A stretch of 64,000 bases of DNA from Lumbricus terrestris (GCA_949752735.1 OX457038.1:20634012-20698011); one strand, 5' to 3'. Positions 48,628-60,369 are shown, numbered from the stretch's first letter. Notes: generated by a model not told the origin, from the sequence alone. Numbers and translations are program-made.

Positions 48628-49545
48628 GGGGTCATTGCATAATTACGTAACGCTCGAGGGTGGGTGGGTGGGGTCATTGAAAACGTTACGAAACGTTATG
48701 TGGGTGGGTGGGTGGGGTAGCTGAACGTTAAGTAATGCCTTGAAAAAATTATTAATGAATATTAAACTTCCATCGAATGACACTTCAGACATTATGTAAT
48801 TGAAGTTTAAAACTTCGTGACATTGATTTAAAACATAACCAAAGTAGGTCCATTTATCTGAATAAGATACGGCAGTACACATCAGTTACATGCCAGGTCA
48901 GTTCTGTTCTCCCGTTTGTGCAAACCAGAAACCGCTCTTCGAAATGTTTTGATAGTTTTACCAACGGAACAACGTGGTAGGCCTAATTGCCAATGAATTC
49001 CTGACATCGAAGAATCATTTTGAAGCATGTTTTACTTATAGTGGACACGATCTCAGACATTTAAAATTAATGCTCAACAAAACTCGGCATTATTTCTATT
49101 AATAATTATCAAAGTGCCCAGACTATGGAAGTAAATATATCTCATCTTAATTTTGATTAATTGTTAATGAGCCATCTAGTCCATGAAACTTTTCAGCAGT
49201 GTAAAATTGTATTCTTACAGTAAAATTTAAGAAAAATGCAGTTCTCGCATGACTCATAAACATTGTGTAGCCTATATTTTAAGTCTAGTTTACTGTCAAA
49301 TAATAGGCCTAATTCACATGTATGCTTATACTATATTAAATTCGCTATGAAAATATGAATTATAATTACGCGCTCACATAAGCCAATAATAGGCCTAAAT
49401 CTCAACTGATTTTTCTTAGCAATCGTTACGTAACACTGGGGAGGGTGGGTGGGTGGGTGAAGGGGAAACGTTACGAAGCGTTACAGGGTGGGTGGGTGGG
49501 CCAAAAACAGTCATTTTCAGCGTTACGTAATTATGCAATGACCCC
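48628..49545. mobile_element. TIR element with GGGGTCATTGCATAATTACG ends
   Basis: The outer 26 bases (GGGGTCATTGCATAATTACG + TAACGC) are a perfect inverted repeat, flanked by TAT on both sides (48625-48627, 49546-49548). GGTGGGTGGG runs and CGTTACGAA motifs lie just inside each end. No transposase. Three-base duplication and GGGG ends suggest PIF/Harbinger-like, unproven. It ends 42 bp before the first coding exon of RNF141. Confidence 0.88.
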
Positions 49546-49596
49546 TATTGTTTTTTGTTATTTATAACATATGTTGTAATATTTCAGTTTGGTATA

Positions 49597-49724
49597 ATGG
49601 GTCAAGCGAGGTCACAGATGGCATTAATGAGTCAGAAACTGTGGCAGAGTGCGTCTGAAATACGACAGACTGCTTCGCTCACCTACGACCAATTTCTTGA
49701 TTCCATTAACACTTTGAATGAACT
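49597..49724 (+). CDS. RNF141: RNF141 coding exon 1
   Basis: The exon begins at the acceptor ending 49587 (ATATTTCAG) with nine UTR bases (TTTGGTATA) before ATG. It encodes residues 1-42 plus two bases and ends at donor GTAAGT. The start is fixed by homology and by MGQ. Confidence 0.92.
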
Positions 49725-52167
49725 GTAAGTGGTTTGGATCATGACTCTTCTTTGTCTTGCACTGCAGTAAAATGGACTGACACATCGACCTGCTACGCTC
49801 TAGACTGATTGTACATATATGCAGTTATAATGTATTTAGTTACTGCCTCGAGGTTGCAAATTTTTTATTTGCCTATAATCTTAGATGATAAGAATGCAAA
49901 AATTATGTAGTAACTAACTTGTTTTCTTTTAAATGTATCTTTTGTCTTTATGGGTAGTTGGGTACCTAGGCGTCTCAACAAGTATGCAGAACCTGTTGCG
50001 TGGGTTTACCCATGAAACGTGTGCCTTCTGTGATTTCTAAATGACAGTGGTTAATTAAACTGATGCTTAAGATGTAGTTCAAATGTTGAAGTACTTGCAG
50101 TAATTGTCAAATTAAGTGTTTTCGTGTGTTATTTCTTTATTTTGCAATACTTCTTTATGAGATTGTTTAGAATTCTTCAGACCAGTCTCTAGGTTAGTTT
50201 TTACTCAGATCAATTTGCCATATCTAGTCTCATCTTTTAAAAATCCATACATCGTGTATTTGTCTTGGTTACCAGATAATTTTATTGTTGTGTAGGGCGA
50301 GTGACTTCAGTGATGTCAATGGCAAACATCTGATTTTTCGTATTCGAAAAGACACAGATCGAACCGTTTGGTGGAAGGGAACAGTGAGAATTAAGTGCCA
50401 CAAGGTAATTACTTCCCTCGAAATAAATAAATATGTGTCTAAATGTTTGCTGAAGGTGATATCATTTGTTTGGAACCTTGCATGATCTGCTGTCCTTTCA
50501 CCAACCCTTGGAGCCCTTGTAACGGCATGGCTGTGTTACTGCGCCATATAAATTGTCGTAATTATTGCTATTATTATTATCTGTTATTTCCTTACATATT
50601 CTATATTGCACTTATTATGAATGCTAAGTCAGCAAGTGCTAAGTGGAGGCATGAGCTGTGTGCACAGTATAGTGAGGGAACTCCAAGTACTAATGGAGTC
50701 CCTCAGCTAGCTCATACACACAATCGTTGGATCACAGGTTCGACATGCTACTGAACAGACCCCTATGACCTATCATCATCTTTAAATATAGGACTGCGCA
50801 GATGAGATTACGATATCATTTCTTGTGATGTGCTGATGGCTGAATACTTTGTTATGATATTCAGGTGAACAGTAAGACTGGAGCAATAGAGTCAACGCGT
50901 ATTCTTTCACTAAAGCAGTATGTCTACCTGTACAACGAAATCATGCGGCAAACATCTGCTGCACTCGAACTGCGAGTAGACGAGAGCAGTCCTGATGGTC
51001 AAAACGCGAGTAATCTACTCGATGCCTCTGTCCTGCTGACAGGGTAAGCAGCCAAGTGCACAGCTGATGCTTCTACGGCATTTCTGGTACCACTTTGTCT
51101 TCTTGTAGATTGAAATTAATTAGTATGTGAGTCATTTGCTGCACTTCAGCAAAAACCTCTTGGAGTCGGCTGATTGAGTTTTTTTTAGATGCTATTGCTT
51201 AAATCTGATCTGAATTTATTCTTAAGATTATGCAAGACCTTATTTCATAAGGTATGATGTTACTTAAATCTGATCTGAATTTGGTCTTAAGATTATGCAA
51301 GACCTTATTTCATATGGTATGATGTTACTTAAATCTGATCTGAATTTAGTCTTAAGATTATGCAAGACCTTATTTCATATGGTATGATGTTGATGTCACC
51401 GGTCCTGCTTTAGCCAGCTCTGCATCACGTCATGGTCAAAATTTATTGCTTGATGCCACTGTGACCCTCAAGTACTATTTCAGTATAGATTTGCAGACTT
51501 TTTATTCCTTGATGGCTGCTGAGGTTATGAACATGACTGCTTCAAATATTTCTCAACTGCCATGCAAATCATCGTTAACTTAGAAATTCTCTGAGTATCT
51601 AGTTATTTGTGAGCCAAGCCTGTCTGTCTTAGTGAACTGATCTTTTGAATATATTGACCGGATTAACATGCATTTAGTGATTGACATGTTCGAAGTTAAA
51701 AATTAGTAATAATGCACTGGGTGAGGACAGAATTACCAGTACATTCAAAATCTTCACCTTGACTAACATTATGTTAGCTGCAAATCAGAAATGGCTATCA
51801 CTCAAGAATTCTAGGCTAAATATTTAAAAAAGCTAATTGCTGCATTGACCAACTAAGCTGATAACAAGATGCACTGAAATCAGTTGGTGAGTAATTCATA
51901 AAATGAATCGTCAGTAGGGTTGCCAGGTTGCCTTCAGGAAATTACCGGACAATGGCCATCACGTTACGGAGCCATATTATATATATATATGTGTGTGTGT
52001 GCATATATTTATGTGTGTATATATATATGTGTGTGTATATATATATATAAATAATATATGTGTGTGCGTGTACGCGATGGAAGATGGAGGGTGGAGTAGG
52101 AGCGGGGTGAGACGTTGCGGGGGGGCGAAACCCGATATTTCTCGGGCAGCATCGGGTAATTCAGCTA

Positions 52168-52219
<52 letters not shown>

Positions 52220-52543
52220 CATACGGTGCCGGAGACTGTTTGAAAGTTGCAATGTGGAAACTCAGCCAAGTGCAGGCCTATAAATCTATAGGTTGGATAA
52301 AATTATGCATAGGCCTATCTATATAGTGGCTGATTTTAAAATTTGGCGCCAAAACGAATGACTGAATTCGGATATTAAACAATATTAAAAACACATTTAA
52401 CAATTTTATCACTCAGTTCCATCATATAGATAACCCAGTTGACCTATAGACATGCAAGGCAAAATGTGAACGGATCATTAGGACGCGAATTAATCTTTGT
52501 ACTCGAAACAATAATAATTGCTCAGTGTGGGGTTTATAGGACA

Positions 52544-52609
<66 letters not shown>

Positions 52610-54455
52610 TATAGAGTGGCAGATTGGCACAGTTAGAGAGAGACAGAAACAGAGAGATAGAAAGACAGATAAGCACAGACATATTGCAAGCGTCCGTGTT
52701 TAAGGGAAAAGAGTAGATAGACATACTAAGAGGGAGAGATCATTATTGTGCTGAGAGAGACAGACAGACGAAAAACAGGCAGACAGACATATGCGGAGAG
52801 AAGAGAGATATGGCATTATAAACACGGAGATTCGGATCAATTGCGACCTGAACTCTGTGCAACCCTTCAACTTTATGCACAAGGTACAAAGTATGATCCG
52901 TGCATCATTTTCTCTGCTACACAAGGCAATCCATTTTACGTTGGAAAATCGTAAGCAGATATCTTTTCATGGCCCCAAGAGACAACACTGCAAGTAACCA
53001 ACACTTGTTGCTAGCAATAATTATTTACCGGACACAGCCATGTCCGGTAATGTCTGAAATTTCTGACCGGACAGTTTGTGTAAATACCGGACTGTCCGGT
53101 TCATTACCGGACGCCTGGCAACTCTAATCGTCAGTAATTGAGATGCCGCTTTTTCTTTGCATAGAATTGATGAGCAAGTGGACGAAGACGACGTCGAGTG
53201 TGTTATCTGCATGGACAGGAAAGCTGAAATCATTCTGCCGTGCTCTCACATGTACTGCGAACAGTGCTTTGATGAATGGTTAGATCAACTGACTGTTTAG
53301 CTCTAATACTTGCATCGTAGTTGATTGCATCATTTTAAATGAACCACACTTTTGTAAAATCATCAAACTGCCTAATATTTAAGGTATAACCTGGTAGGCA
53401 TTTTCGACTGAGTAAATATGGATGTACTATTTTCTGGATCCAGGTACAAACCGAACACGATTTGTTCCATATGTGAAGTTTCACATTTTTATGTAATATA
53501 GCTGATCTCATTTAATACACGAATAAAGAAGTGTTGTGCAACTTCCATTGTTGATTTTCAAATTGTGATGTTCTAGCAAATTACTAATGAAACTAACTTA
53601 AGTTTAGTGAATAATTAAGAAAATTGTCGCAACTATTATAGTATTTGCTGAGGCGAATAGCGAAAGAAAATGGGGGATTCGACTAACGAGATTTCCGGTT
53701 ATTCTCTACTAAAATTCAGTCTCATTAAATTTCAGTCATTCAGCTGATGAACTTAAGAACATGTCTGTACTCCCATATCTAATAGCAACTGTAACCAAGA
53801 CAACTATTATTGTGGGGCGCGGTGGTGTAGTGGTGGCGTCATTGCCTTGAAGCCGGAAGGTTTGAGGTTCTAATCCACCTTGCTGCGTAAGGACCTTGGG
53901 CAAGTCCTTCACTCACAATTGCTCAGCGCTTCGGCGTGAAACTCCAGTGCAGTGTCAGCTCTGCATTCGGGAGCGCCTCTGAGTAGAGAGAGCTTGAAGG
54001 GGCGCTATAACAAGTGCACATACAAACAAACTATGATACTTGTGGCCTTGCTGCCACAACAAGTCTACCTAACTCCATCAAGAACTCGGCTGCTCTCTCA
54101 GCTAAGGGGATGAGAGTGAACTGTGTACCCATACACTTGGCAGTTCACTTAAATAAAAAAAAACGAGTTAAATAGTAAATTTAATATTCTCTGAATGTGC
54201 TTCAGTTTTGCTTCCTTCTGTATCTCAATTATATGATTCTGAAAGCTCGTCTGATTTTTTTATATGTCTGGTTTCAGGCAGGACACTCACAAAACTTGTC
54301 CAATGTGCCGGGCAACCGTCAAGAGTGGGCAGGATACTTGGGTGCTTTCAGAAAAGCCGGATGAAGATGAGATGGCACACGCAACATCCGGTTACCTAAT
54401 GGGACTCGTTGATAAACATCCGACAGCAGATTCTGATGATTACGACAGCGACTGA
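49597..54455 (+). CDS. RNF141: RNF141 (ZNF230-like) RING finger E3 ubiquitin ligase, five coding exons
   Basis: Exons 49597-49724, 50296-50404, 50865-51043, 53165-53278 and 54278-54455 join in phase to 708 bases, 235 residues (vertebrate RNF141 is about 230). MGQARS at the start fits the N-myristoylation consensus MGxxxS. The conserved N-terminal region (SLTYDQFLDSINTLNEL; IFRIRKDTDRTVWWKGTVRI; TRILSLKQYVYLYNEI) precedes a C3HC4 RING: C151, C154, C165, H167, C170, C173, C184, C187. The tail WVLSEKPDEDEMA matches the vertebrate WVVSDAPTEDDMA. The family is an E2-binding ubiquitin ligase linked to spermatogenesis in mammals. The intron before the RING exon holds a hAT-like element; the next holds a SINE. 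Confidence 0.95.
50296..50404 (+). CDS. RNF141: RNF141 coding exon 2
   Basis: Acceptor TGTTGTGTAG, donor GTAATT. Encodes residues 43-79, including KHLIFRIRKDTDRTVWWKGT, matching HLIFEVKPGSD...WKSTVRV in vertebrates. Confidence 0.93.
50505..50580 (+). repeat. Retroelement 3' tail with (ATT)n, second copy
   Basis: GCCCTTGTAACGGCATGGCT, GCGCCATATAAATTGTCGTA and ATT repeats, matching 22255-22325. It lies in RNF141 intron 2. Confidence 0.7.
50865..51043 (+). CDS. RNF141: RNF141 coding exon 3
   Basis: Acceptor TATTCAG, donor GTAAGC. Encodes residues 80-138, including ESTRILSLKQYVYLYNEI (vertebrate EATRILTLYQFIQLYKDI). Confidence 0.93.
51189..51390. repeat. Three tandem 65-bp repeats in RNF141 intron 3
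   Basis: CTTAAATCTGATCTGAATTT followed by CTTAAGATTATGCAAGACCT recurs at an exact 65-bp period (51201, 51266, 51331) with one or two changes per copy. Confidence 0.95.
51915..53126. mobile_element. hAT-like non-autonomous DNA transposon, copy B
   Basis: Ends TAGGGTTGCCAGG and CGCCTGGCAACTCTA with perfect 8-bp duplications ATCGTCAG (51907-51914, 53127-53134). It is inverted relative to copy A (1731-3279) and shares its GTCCGG/CCGGAC-rich end (53026-53110) and interior blocks such as TTTGGCGCCAAAA-like sequence. It holds (AT)n at 52171-52216 and (GA)n at 52547-52608. No transposase. Confidence 0.95.
53165..53278 (+). CDS. RNF141: RNF141 coding exon 4 (RING, first half)
   Basis: Acceptor TTTCTTTGCATAG, donor GTTAGA. 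Encodes DDVECVICMDRKAEIILPCS and HMYCEQCFDEW with six of the eight zinc ligands. The acceptor is only 38 bp from the end of a hAT-like element. Confidence 0.95.
53810..54032 (+). mobile_element. tRNA-derived SINE, full-length copy
   Basis: GTGGGGCGCGGTGGTGTAGT through CCTTGGGCAAGTCCTTCACT to the tail GGGGCGCTATAACAAGTGCA. Flanking AACTATTAT and AACTATGAT are a probable target duplication (8 of 9 match). Inserted in RNF141 intron 4. The B box has mutated (GAGGTTCTAATCC). Confidence 0.9.
54278..54455 (+). CDS. RNF141: RNF141 coding exon 5 (RING, last two ligands, and stop)
   Basis: Acceptor CTGGTTTCAG. Encodes QDTHKTCPMCRATVKSG with the last CPxC pair and the acidic end DSDDYDSD, then TGA. Confidence 0.95.
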
Positions 54456-54540
54456 TGATTTGATCGAAAAAAGATTCTATTATCAGTTTTATTGCATGAC
54501 GACGAAAGATGAGGCAAATGATACTGGTGGAACTACTTGT

Positions 54541-55643
54541 CAACGTTCCCTCTAATATTTTTCCTGTGTGCGCGGAGCTGACGGTTGCTTGAGCAACACA
54601 AATTTCCGCGTGGGCCCCATATTTTCAAAAACATTAAATTTGTGTTTGAAAAATCTACAGGCCAAACCACACTAATTACACGTCTGTAATAATGTCCATT
54701 TTTAGATTAAAGATGATGTAGCCTATTTCGCAGAAAACACACATAGGCCTATGGTTTTAATACTTATCGCAAACGAAAATATTAGTGATACGATGAATAG
54801 GCTAATACCAAGCCAAAACTGAACTAGACATAGGCCTACCTGAGACTATAGCCTATGATGGAGGCTACATGTAGTTCTTAATCTAGCATAAAAATAATGT
54901 TCAGCGCTAAAATTTCGCTGCATCCGATCTTTCAGCGACGACCATAATTGTTGATAAAATTAATCCTGTCGATATTGACGGCCAGGCCAAGTCTCGTTGT
55001 TTGTGTTCTACTGACGCTGGAAGCTCCGTCTTTACGATCTCGCTCAGCCAATCAGTTTTAAAATTAGAAGAATACCTTTTCTTTGAAAAAGCTGTTTCAT
55101 ATAGGCCTACTGTCATTCGCTTTTCGTTTCGACAAAGCTTACAAATTTCACTCACTAAGAAATAACCAGGGCTGTATTAAACTGACTTCCAAAGTGAAAT
55201 CCAACTCTGGTGATCTTTTTGCCATTTGACAGACAGGCCTGCAATATACGGCATCGTCCTAGGCCTAGGGTTTTCCACTCGCCTATAGTGGATGACTGGA
55301 GGGTTCTTTGGCTCCACCTGTTGGAACTAACTTACCAGCCGGAGCAGTCGCCTATGACGGCAAAGCAGCTGATAAGTTATAGTCATTAGTTGGGGAATTC
55401 GTCCGGGGATAATTGACTATCGAATGGCTAGATGGCAGCTTGGTGGTCGTCCGTGCACACAGATATTGACCACTCGGTGGGAAAATATAAGATCATAAAT
55501 CAATGACTTACGTCAAGTTAAACAAATTTATCAAAATGTTAGTTTATTTGCACTTCCTACCAAAATTTGTGCGCGGAGATTTGAAACTGCTGCGCGGGAT
55601 TTTAAAATGAGGTGCGCTGCCGCGCAGCTTAGAGGGAACGTTG
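54541..55643. mobile_element. hAT-like element (CAACGTTCCCTCTAA ends) next to the RNF141 stop codon
   Basis: Inverted ends CAACGTTCCCTCTAA and TTAGAGGGAACGTTG are flanked by perfect 8-bp duplications CTACTTGT (54533-54540, 55644-55651). CGCGGAG/GCGCGG motifs are subterminal. A minus-strand frame (54907-55155) with CKLCRNEKR and YSSNFKTDWLSEIV may be a remnant of a captured or transposase N-terminus. Inserted 78 bp after the RNF141 stop, probably in its 3' UTR. Confidence 0.93.
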
Positions 55644-56351
55644 CTACTTGTATTGGCCATCTCATGAATATACTATCAGCTGATAGACTATTATCACAAG
55701 TAATCTGAGCGTTTTATTTGTTTATGGGCTTTAAATGGTTTGAGGAGATTGTTGTGCTTCGAAGCCATTTCTCTGAAAGTCTGTTTATCATGCTTGATGA
55801 TTATCATGATTGACACAGAAACTCATAAGTATGGTAGATAGCTGTCTCCTAATGATAAGGTAAAGCCTTTGCTAATTTATTATCTGCTTTTGTAAACAAT
55901 TGTTATTGGTTGCATGGTCCTTCAGCTGTACATTATTTCAGTTGAAATGCACATAAATCAACAATGATCAGTTATAAGTTCTTGCCAGTGCTCTCCCACA
56001 GTTTGAAAATAAATTATGAATTCTGAAGTGAGGTATATCATGAAGTCTTGCTTTCCAAATTCCAAACCGTCGACTAAAACCTATGTCTATGATTTTATTA
56101 CATTCAATTATTTTAAATATGTTTCCTGCTTCGTCTAAAGTTGTCGTCATTTTGATATTATAGTGACAACATATTGAAAACTCTACACATTGTTAACTAG
56201 TTAAAAACTGATAAATTTTAGCCATCTATGATTTCAACTGCCCCTGAAAAATTGCCACCAAGGACCACAGTTTTCTGATATTTTGCTGAAACTTTTCATG
56301 ATTTAAGTGGGTCCAGACAAATCAACATTCCTGTCTTTATGTGAACTGTAG

Positions 56352-56697
56352 GCAGGGGGGGCCAATCCGGCCATGGCCCCCCCCATTTAAAAATTGCATG
56401 GGACGTGGCCCCCCCCATTTGGTTTCAACAAGCCATTAAATAAATGTAGTGGGAGAGAAAAACAGGACATCAGGCCCCCCCCTATTACAAAATCGCACGC
56501 CCCCCCCCGTCGACTCAGCGGTGGATGTTTCCCGAAAAATTGGTCGATGACTTAAAAAAAAAAGGTCATCAGTTTTTTCGGCGGATGAAATGGTATTTTT
56601 TACCCCGGAAAATTGGCCGATGACTAAAAATTTGTTCTCCTGTCTCACAAGACCAAAAATTTTGGCCCCCCTTCGAAAATTCCTGTATCCGCCCTTG
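56352..56697. mobile_element. MITE rich in GGGGGG/CCCCCC
   Basis: GGCAGGGGGGGCCAATCCGG at the left and CCTGTATCCGCCCTTG at the right are imperfectly inverted. The flanks AACTGTAG (56344-56351) and GACTGTAG (to 56704) are a likely 7-8 bp duplication. Multiple GGCCCCCCCC blocks inside. Similar in style to 32752-32917. Confidence 0.65.
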
Positions 56698-57049
56698 ACT
56701 GTAGGCTACGTTCTTATCTACCGTTTGACTTGAGCAAATTTTCTAAGAACTTCTGGTTTCTTATGACTACAAGCTTTTGGATTTGCAGTGATATGAAATG
56801 TTCTAGATTTTGTTCTACAGTTATGAATTAATTTAATATAATTTTTAATGTCTGTTATTTTGTAGCAGTTATTTTGATGACCAAAATCACATTTCCAGTA
56901 ACTGTACACAAAATTCACAGTCCACATAGAATCAGTTAGCGCATAATATCCCAGATATTTTGAACCTTGGATATATATATAGGACTGTTGATGTTGATCT
57001 CTTGAATTTAGCATAATGAAGGGTTTTACTGTAGTTTAAGGTGTGTGCA

Positions 57050-57130
57050 ATTGCCTAGTGGGTAGAGCACTTGGTTGTCAATCAGGGAATGTATTTGTTT
57101 TGAGATTTGCATCTCTTACTTAGCCAACAC
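57050..57130 (+). repeat. tRNA-like SINE fragment
   Basis: TTGCCTAGTGGGTAGAGCAC (A box) and TTGGTTGTCAATCAGGGAAT (anticodon-loop-like, GTC) are present, but there is no B box. A degraded tRNA-derived head. Confidence 0.5.
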
Positions 57131-58613
57131 GTCAATAAGGAGTGCACTGATTGTACCGTGCGAGTGGTTAGATGGCATGGAAATGGAGTGGACTGGTCAC
57201 AGCCTTCATGGCTAAGAAAATGAAGTAGCTAATACTTTACGCCCAATGAGTGTCTCTCGGGCAATCTTAAGCAACCATTTTCTGACCATATGCCTGTTTT
57301 CATGTTTTTAAGTGCGTTGGTAGTGTTGTCATCAATGTTTGGTCACTTTGCAGTATTTTCTTCTACACAACAGCTGTATGCAGACAAGCAACAAAGAATG
57401 ATGAGAAAAAAGCTAAACCAGAAGGAGCTGACACACTGATGTGTGTACATGATAACTGCACAGCACACGATGTATTTCATGTAATTAGTGAACAGTATGT
57501 AGGTGTTAGTAGTAAGCTATACAAGACATTCTGAGTTTTGCTGGAGGTAATGTACTCTTATTTAAATAAACTTAGTCTAATTTACTTGATTTTTTCTGTA
57601 TATATATTATATATATATATTATATATATATATATAACACAGTTTCTTCAAAGGATATTTCTTGGGCTCGACAGACTGCAGAGATCTAGGGGTTTCTCTT
57701 AAATCTACATTCATTAGGAGCTAGCTTGGTGTAAAATGTAGATTATTCATATTTTCAAACATAAGGCATTCGGGTTTTATCGATATAAGTTTTCATGTTT
57801 TGTAAGTTTGCCAGTACAATGCAGCTAATCATAGAATCATTATTTTGAGAGGGCAGTGTGCAAAACATTGTGTATTCATTTGTATATATCTTGAATTTGA
57901 TCAGTTTGAGACCTCTCAAAGACACTCCTTAATATTAAGTTTAGCCTGCCTGAATATTATTTGTTTTACGTATTATGTCCAGACAAAAGCATAACTGCTG
58001 ATGTTGTTGGCTTGGTTTTATACACCGTACACTTGTTCAGTTTCAGCAATGTAACATGCTACTTGGTATTCAGTGACAAATTTGAGTATTTGTGTCCTGC
58101 CGCTGTGTTGAAAAACATTAGAATGACATTTATATACTTTTTCACAGCAAATGTACATGTATTTTGCATTTGAAAACAGTTAAGACTGTTGGAAATAATA
58201 TAATTGAAAATGATTAGTCAATGCTTTATTTTGTTTTCTGCTAAACACGGAAAGCTTGTAGACAGATGCTGTTGAATGCACTTCTGTCATACGCTGTACC
58301 AGTATGCAAATCGAATGCCATTTAGTACATTCCGTTTGTAACAGCCAAATCAATCAGCATTTAAGTATGTTGTACAAGGTTCGATTAAATTAAATTTTAT
58401 TTGATCAGTGCACTGTCCTTGGCTATTTTACATTCAGATGTAATTATTGGCTGAACATTGTATTTTGAATGTGCATTCAATTTTCAGTTAAAGACCATTT
58501 GAATGTCAGGTGCATTTGTTGTACCAATCTGCTTAAATTGAGTTTGTATATAAAGTTATGTTGTGTAAAAAATGAGAATCTACGACCACTGTATTTCTCA
58601 GTTAATAGTTATG

Positions 58614-58619
58614 AATAAA
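58614..58619 (+). terminator. Candidate polyadenylation signal AATAAA
   Basis: ATGAATAAAGTATATTGCAG lies about 4.2 kb after the RNF141 stop, followed by a GT-containing stretch. It is one of several AATAAA words (others at about 56009 and 56438); choice is tentative. Confidence 0.3.
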
Positions 58620-59976
58620 GTATATTGCAGTCTGAACGTCCGACTCTTTACACTCGGATATGGTTAACAGTTTAATTGTTTTTGACAGTAAAAAACCAGT
58701 TCATTGTTTTAGAAACATGCCTTCTTGATACAATGCACTTCCGGCTAGATACAATCTTCATATATAGATAGGATCTATAGCTCCATTATAATTATAATAT
58801 ACATTCACCTTCAAATAAAGGCATCATATTCAATACCTTAAATCTTAATGCTGTGCATATTGTTTTACCAGTACTTAATTATAATTATGAATAGACAGTT
58901 TTTTTGCATGATGGTCCAATGCATGAGAGGCAGATCCCCCCCCGGTTTATGATACCATCACCTAAAAATGATGCAAAAATATAAGAATAGGTCTATGTTA
59001 AGGTGAATATCCATACATTTAGACATCACAGTTGAAAATTGTAAGAATATGTTAAGGCTTATATTTGTATATTATACATGAAAATTATACATAAAAAATA
59101 TACAAGAATATGCTAGGGTAGGCCTATATTATTAGCATATAGGCATTAAGACTATGTAGGTGGAAATATACCCATAAGAATATTATTATTAATTTATTAC
59201 ACTATAGTTGTCCAATGTTCCTGACAGATGTATCATGTAGTTCATGGGAAATATATATATTTTTTGGATGTTACGAACATTTGCAAGTCTGTAACTTAAG
59301 TTGCAAGCAGCATTAAAAGGTCGTAATTGTGTACCTAAGTGACACTAATAACTGCTTGTGTTAGAAATGAATATACATCACACATCTGTCGCAGGAGATC
59401 TTTAATGAACTTTTTCACAATAGTAATAAGAATATTACGATCACTGAATCTTTAATAATTTTCACAACAAAATCTCGAAAAAACCAAAATCAAATTTATC
59501 CGGCCGTAGAAGAAAATAATCACATGAGGAGGCTGAGCACTTTGACAACATGACTTCATTTACATATTAGAAGATGATCTGCTCACATCTATTCTGTTTA
59601 ATTACAGGTTATTGATAGCATCACAGTACAAGATTGCACTCAGTGCTCTGGCTTTGACTGCCTGACAGCAGTCAAATCAAGCAGCACATAAAAGCCCATC
59701 ATTGGGATGGATAAGTCAAACAAGAACTGTGTCTAGGCAAATATGGCTGTAATATCTCATGTCCATTTTAGCTCTGCAGAATATATTCACAACACGACTT
59801 AGCAGTCTGTAAGTTCTGCACTTTCTGTTTTTCCCTTACATGTGATGTTCACCATAGAATCAGCTGGTTCCTATCACTGCTTTCTTGGGCACTGTAAAAT
59901 CTTGAGATTATGATAATAGTTCATGTCGAACAATGGTCAATTATCACAAATATAAAGTAAACAACATGCCTTCCAA

Positions 59977-60360
59977 ATGAGTCAACCTAAAGTTGAAATA
60001 ACCTGTTGCAAGCATAATCTACTTGGGAAGTTAGGTCTCAAACATGGCTCCTCATATCAACCATTATTATTCATGAAAATAATTCCAGCTCAGTTTTTGC
60101 TGCCCATTACCCGTTCATTGCGTGGAGCAACGGCCCAGTCCAGAAGCTTCGCATATCTTGGTCCTACTTGTTGGAACCGCCTTCCTCACAAGCTCCGTTC
60201 TGAGCTTCTTGGCCTTTCTCTTCCCCTGTTCCGTAAACGTCTGAAAACTATACTATTTGTTAGCGGTGAGCACTAGCTTGGGTCGGGAGCGCCACTGAAT
60301 CTGTGAGCGGCGCTATATAAATGTTCAATTACTATTACTACTATTACTATTAAAACTGAA
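59977..60360 (+). pseudogene. CR1/L2-type LINE 3' end
   Basis: An open frame ends SFAYLGPTCWNRLPHKLRSE, LSLPLFRKRLKTILF and a stop at 60276, the normal C-terminus of ORF2. The 3' UTR is short and ends GGCGCTATATAAATGTTCAA then ATTACTATTACTACTATTAC repeats. The 5' part is missing, as in most LINE insertions. Confidence 0.88.
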
Positions 60361-60369
60361 ACATTTATC

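Larger units (their letters stand above)
55660..58640. other. Probable RNF141 3' UTR and downstream sequence
   Basis: AT-rich sequence without coding signals. It contains a MITE (56352-56697), a tRNA-like fragment (57050-57130), TA repeats (57600-57635) and a candidate polyadenylation signal at 58614. Confidence 0.45.
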
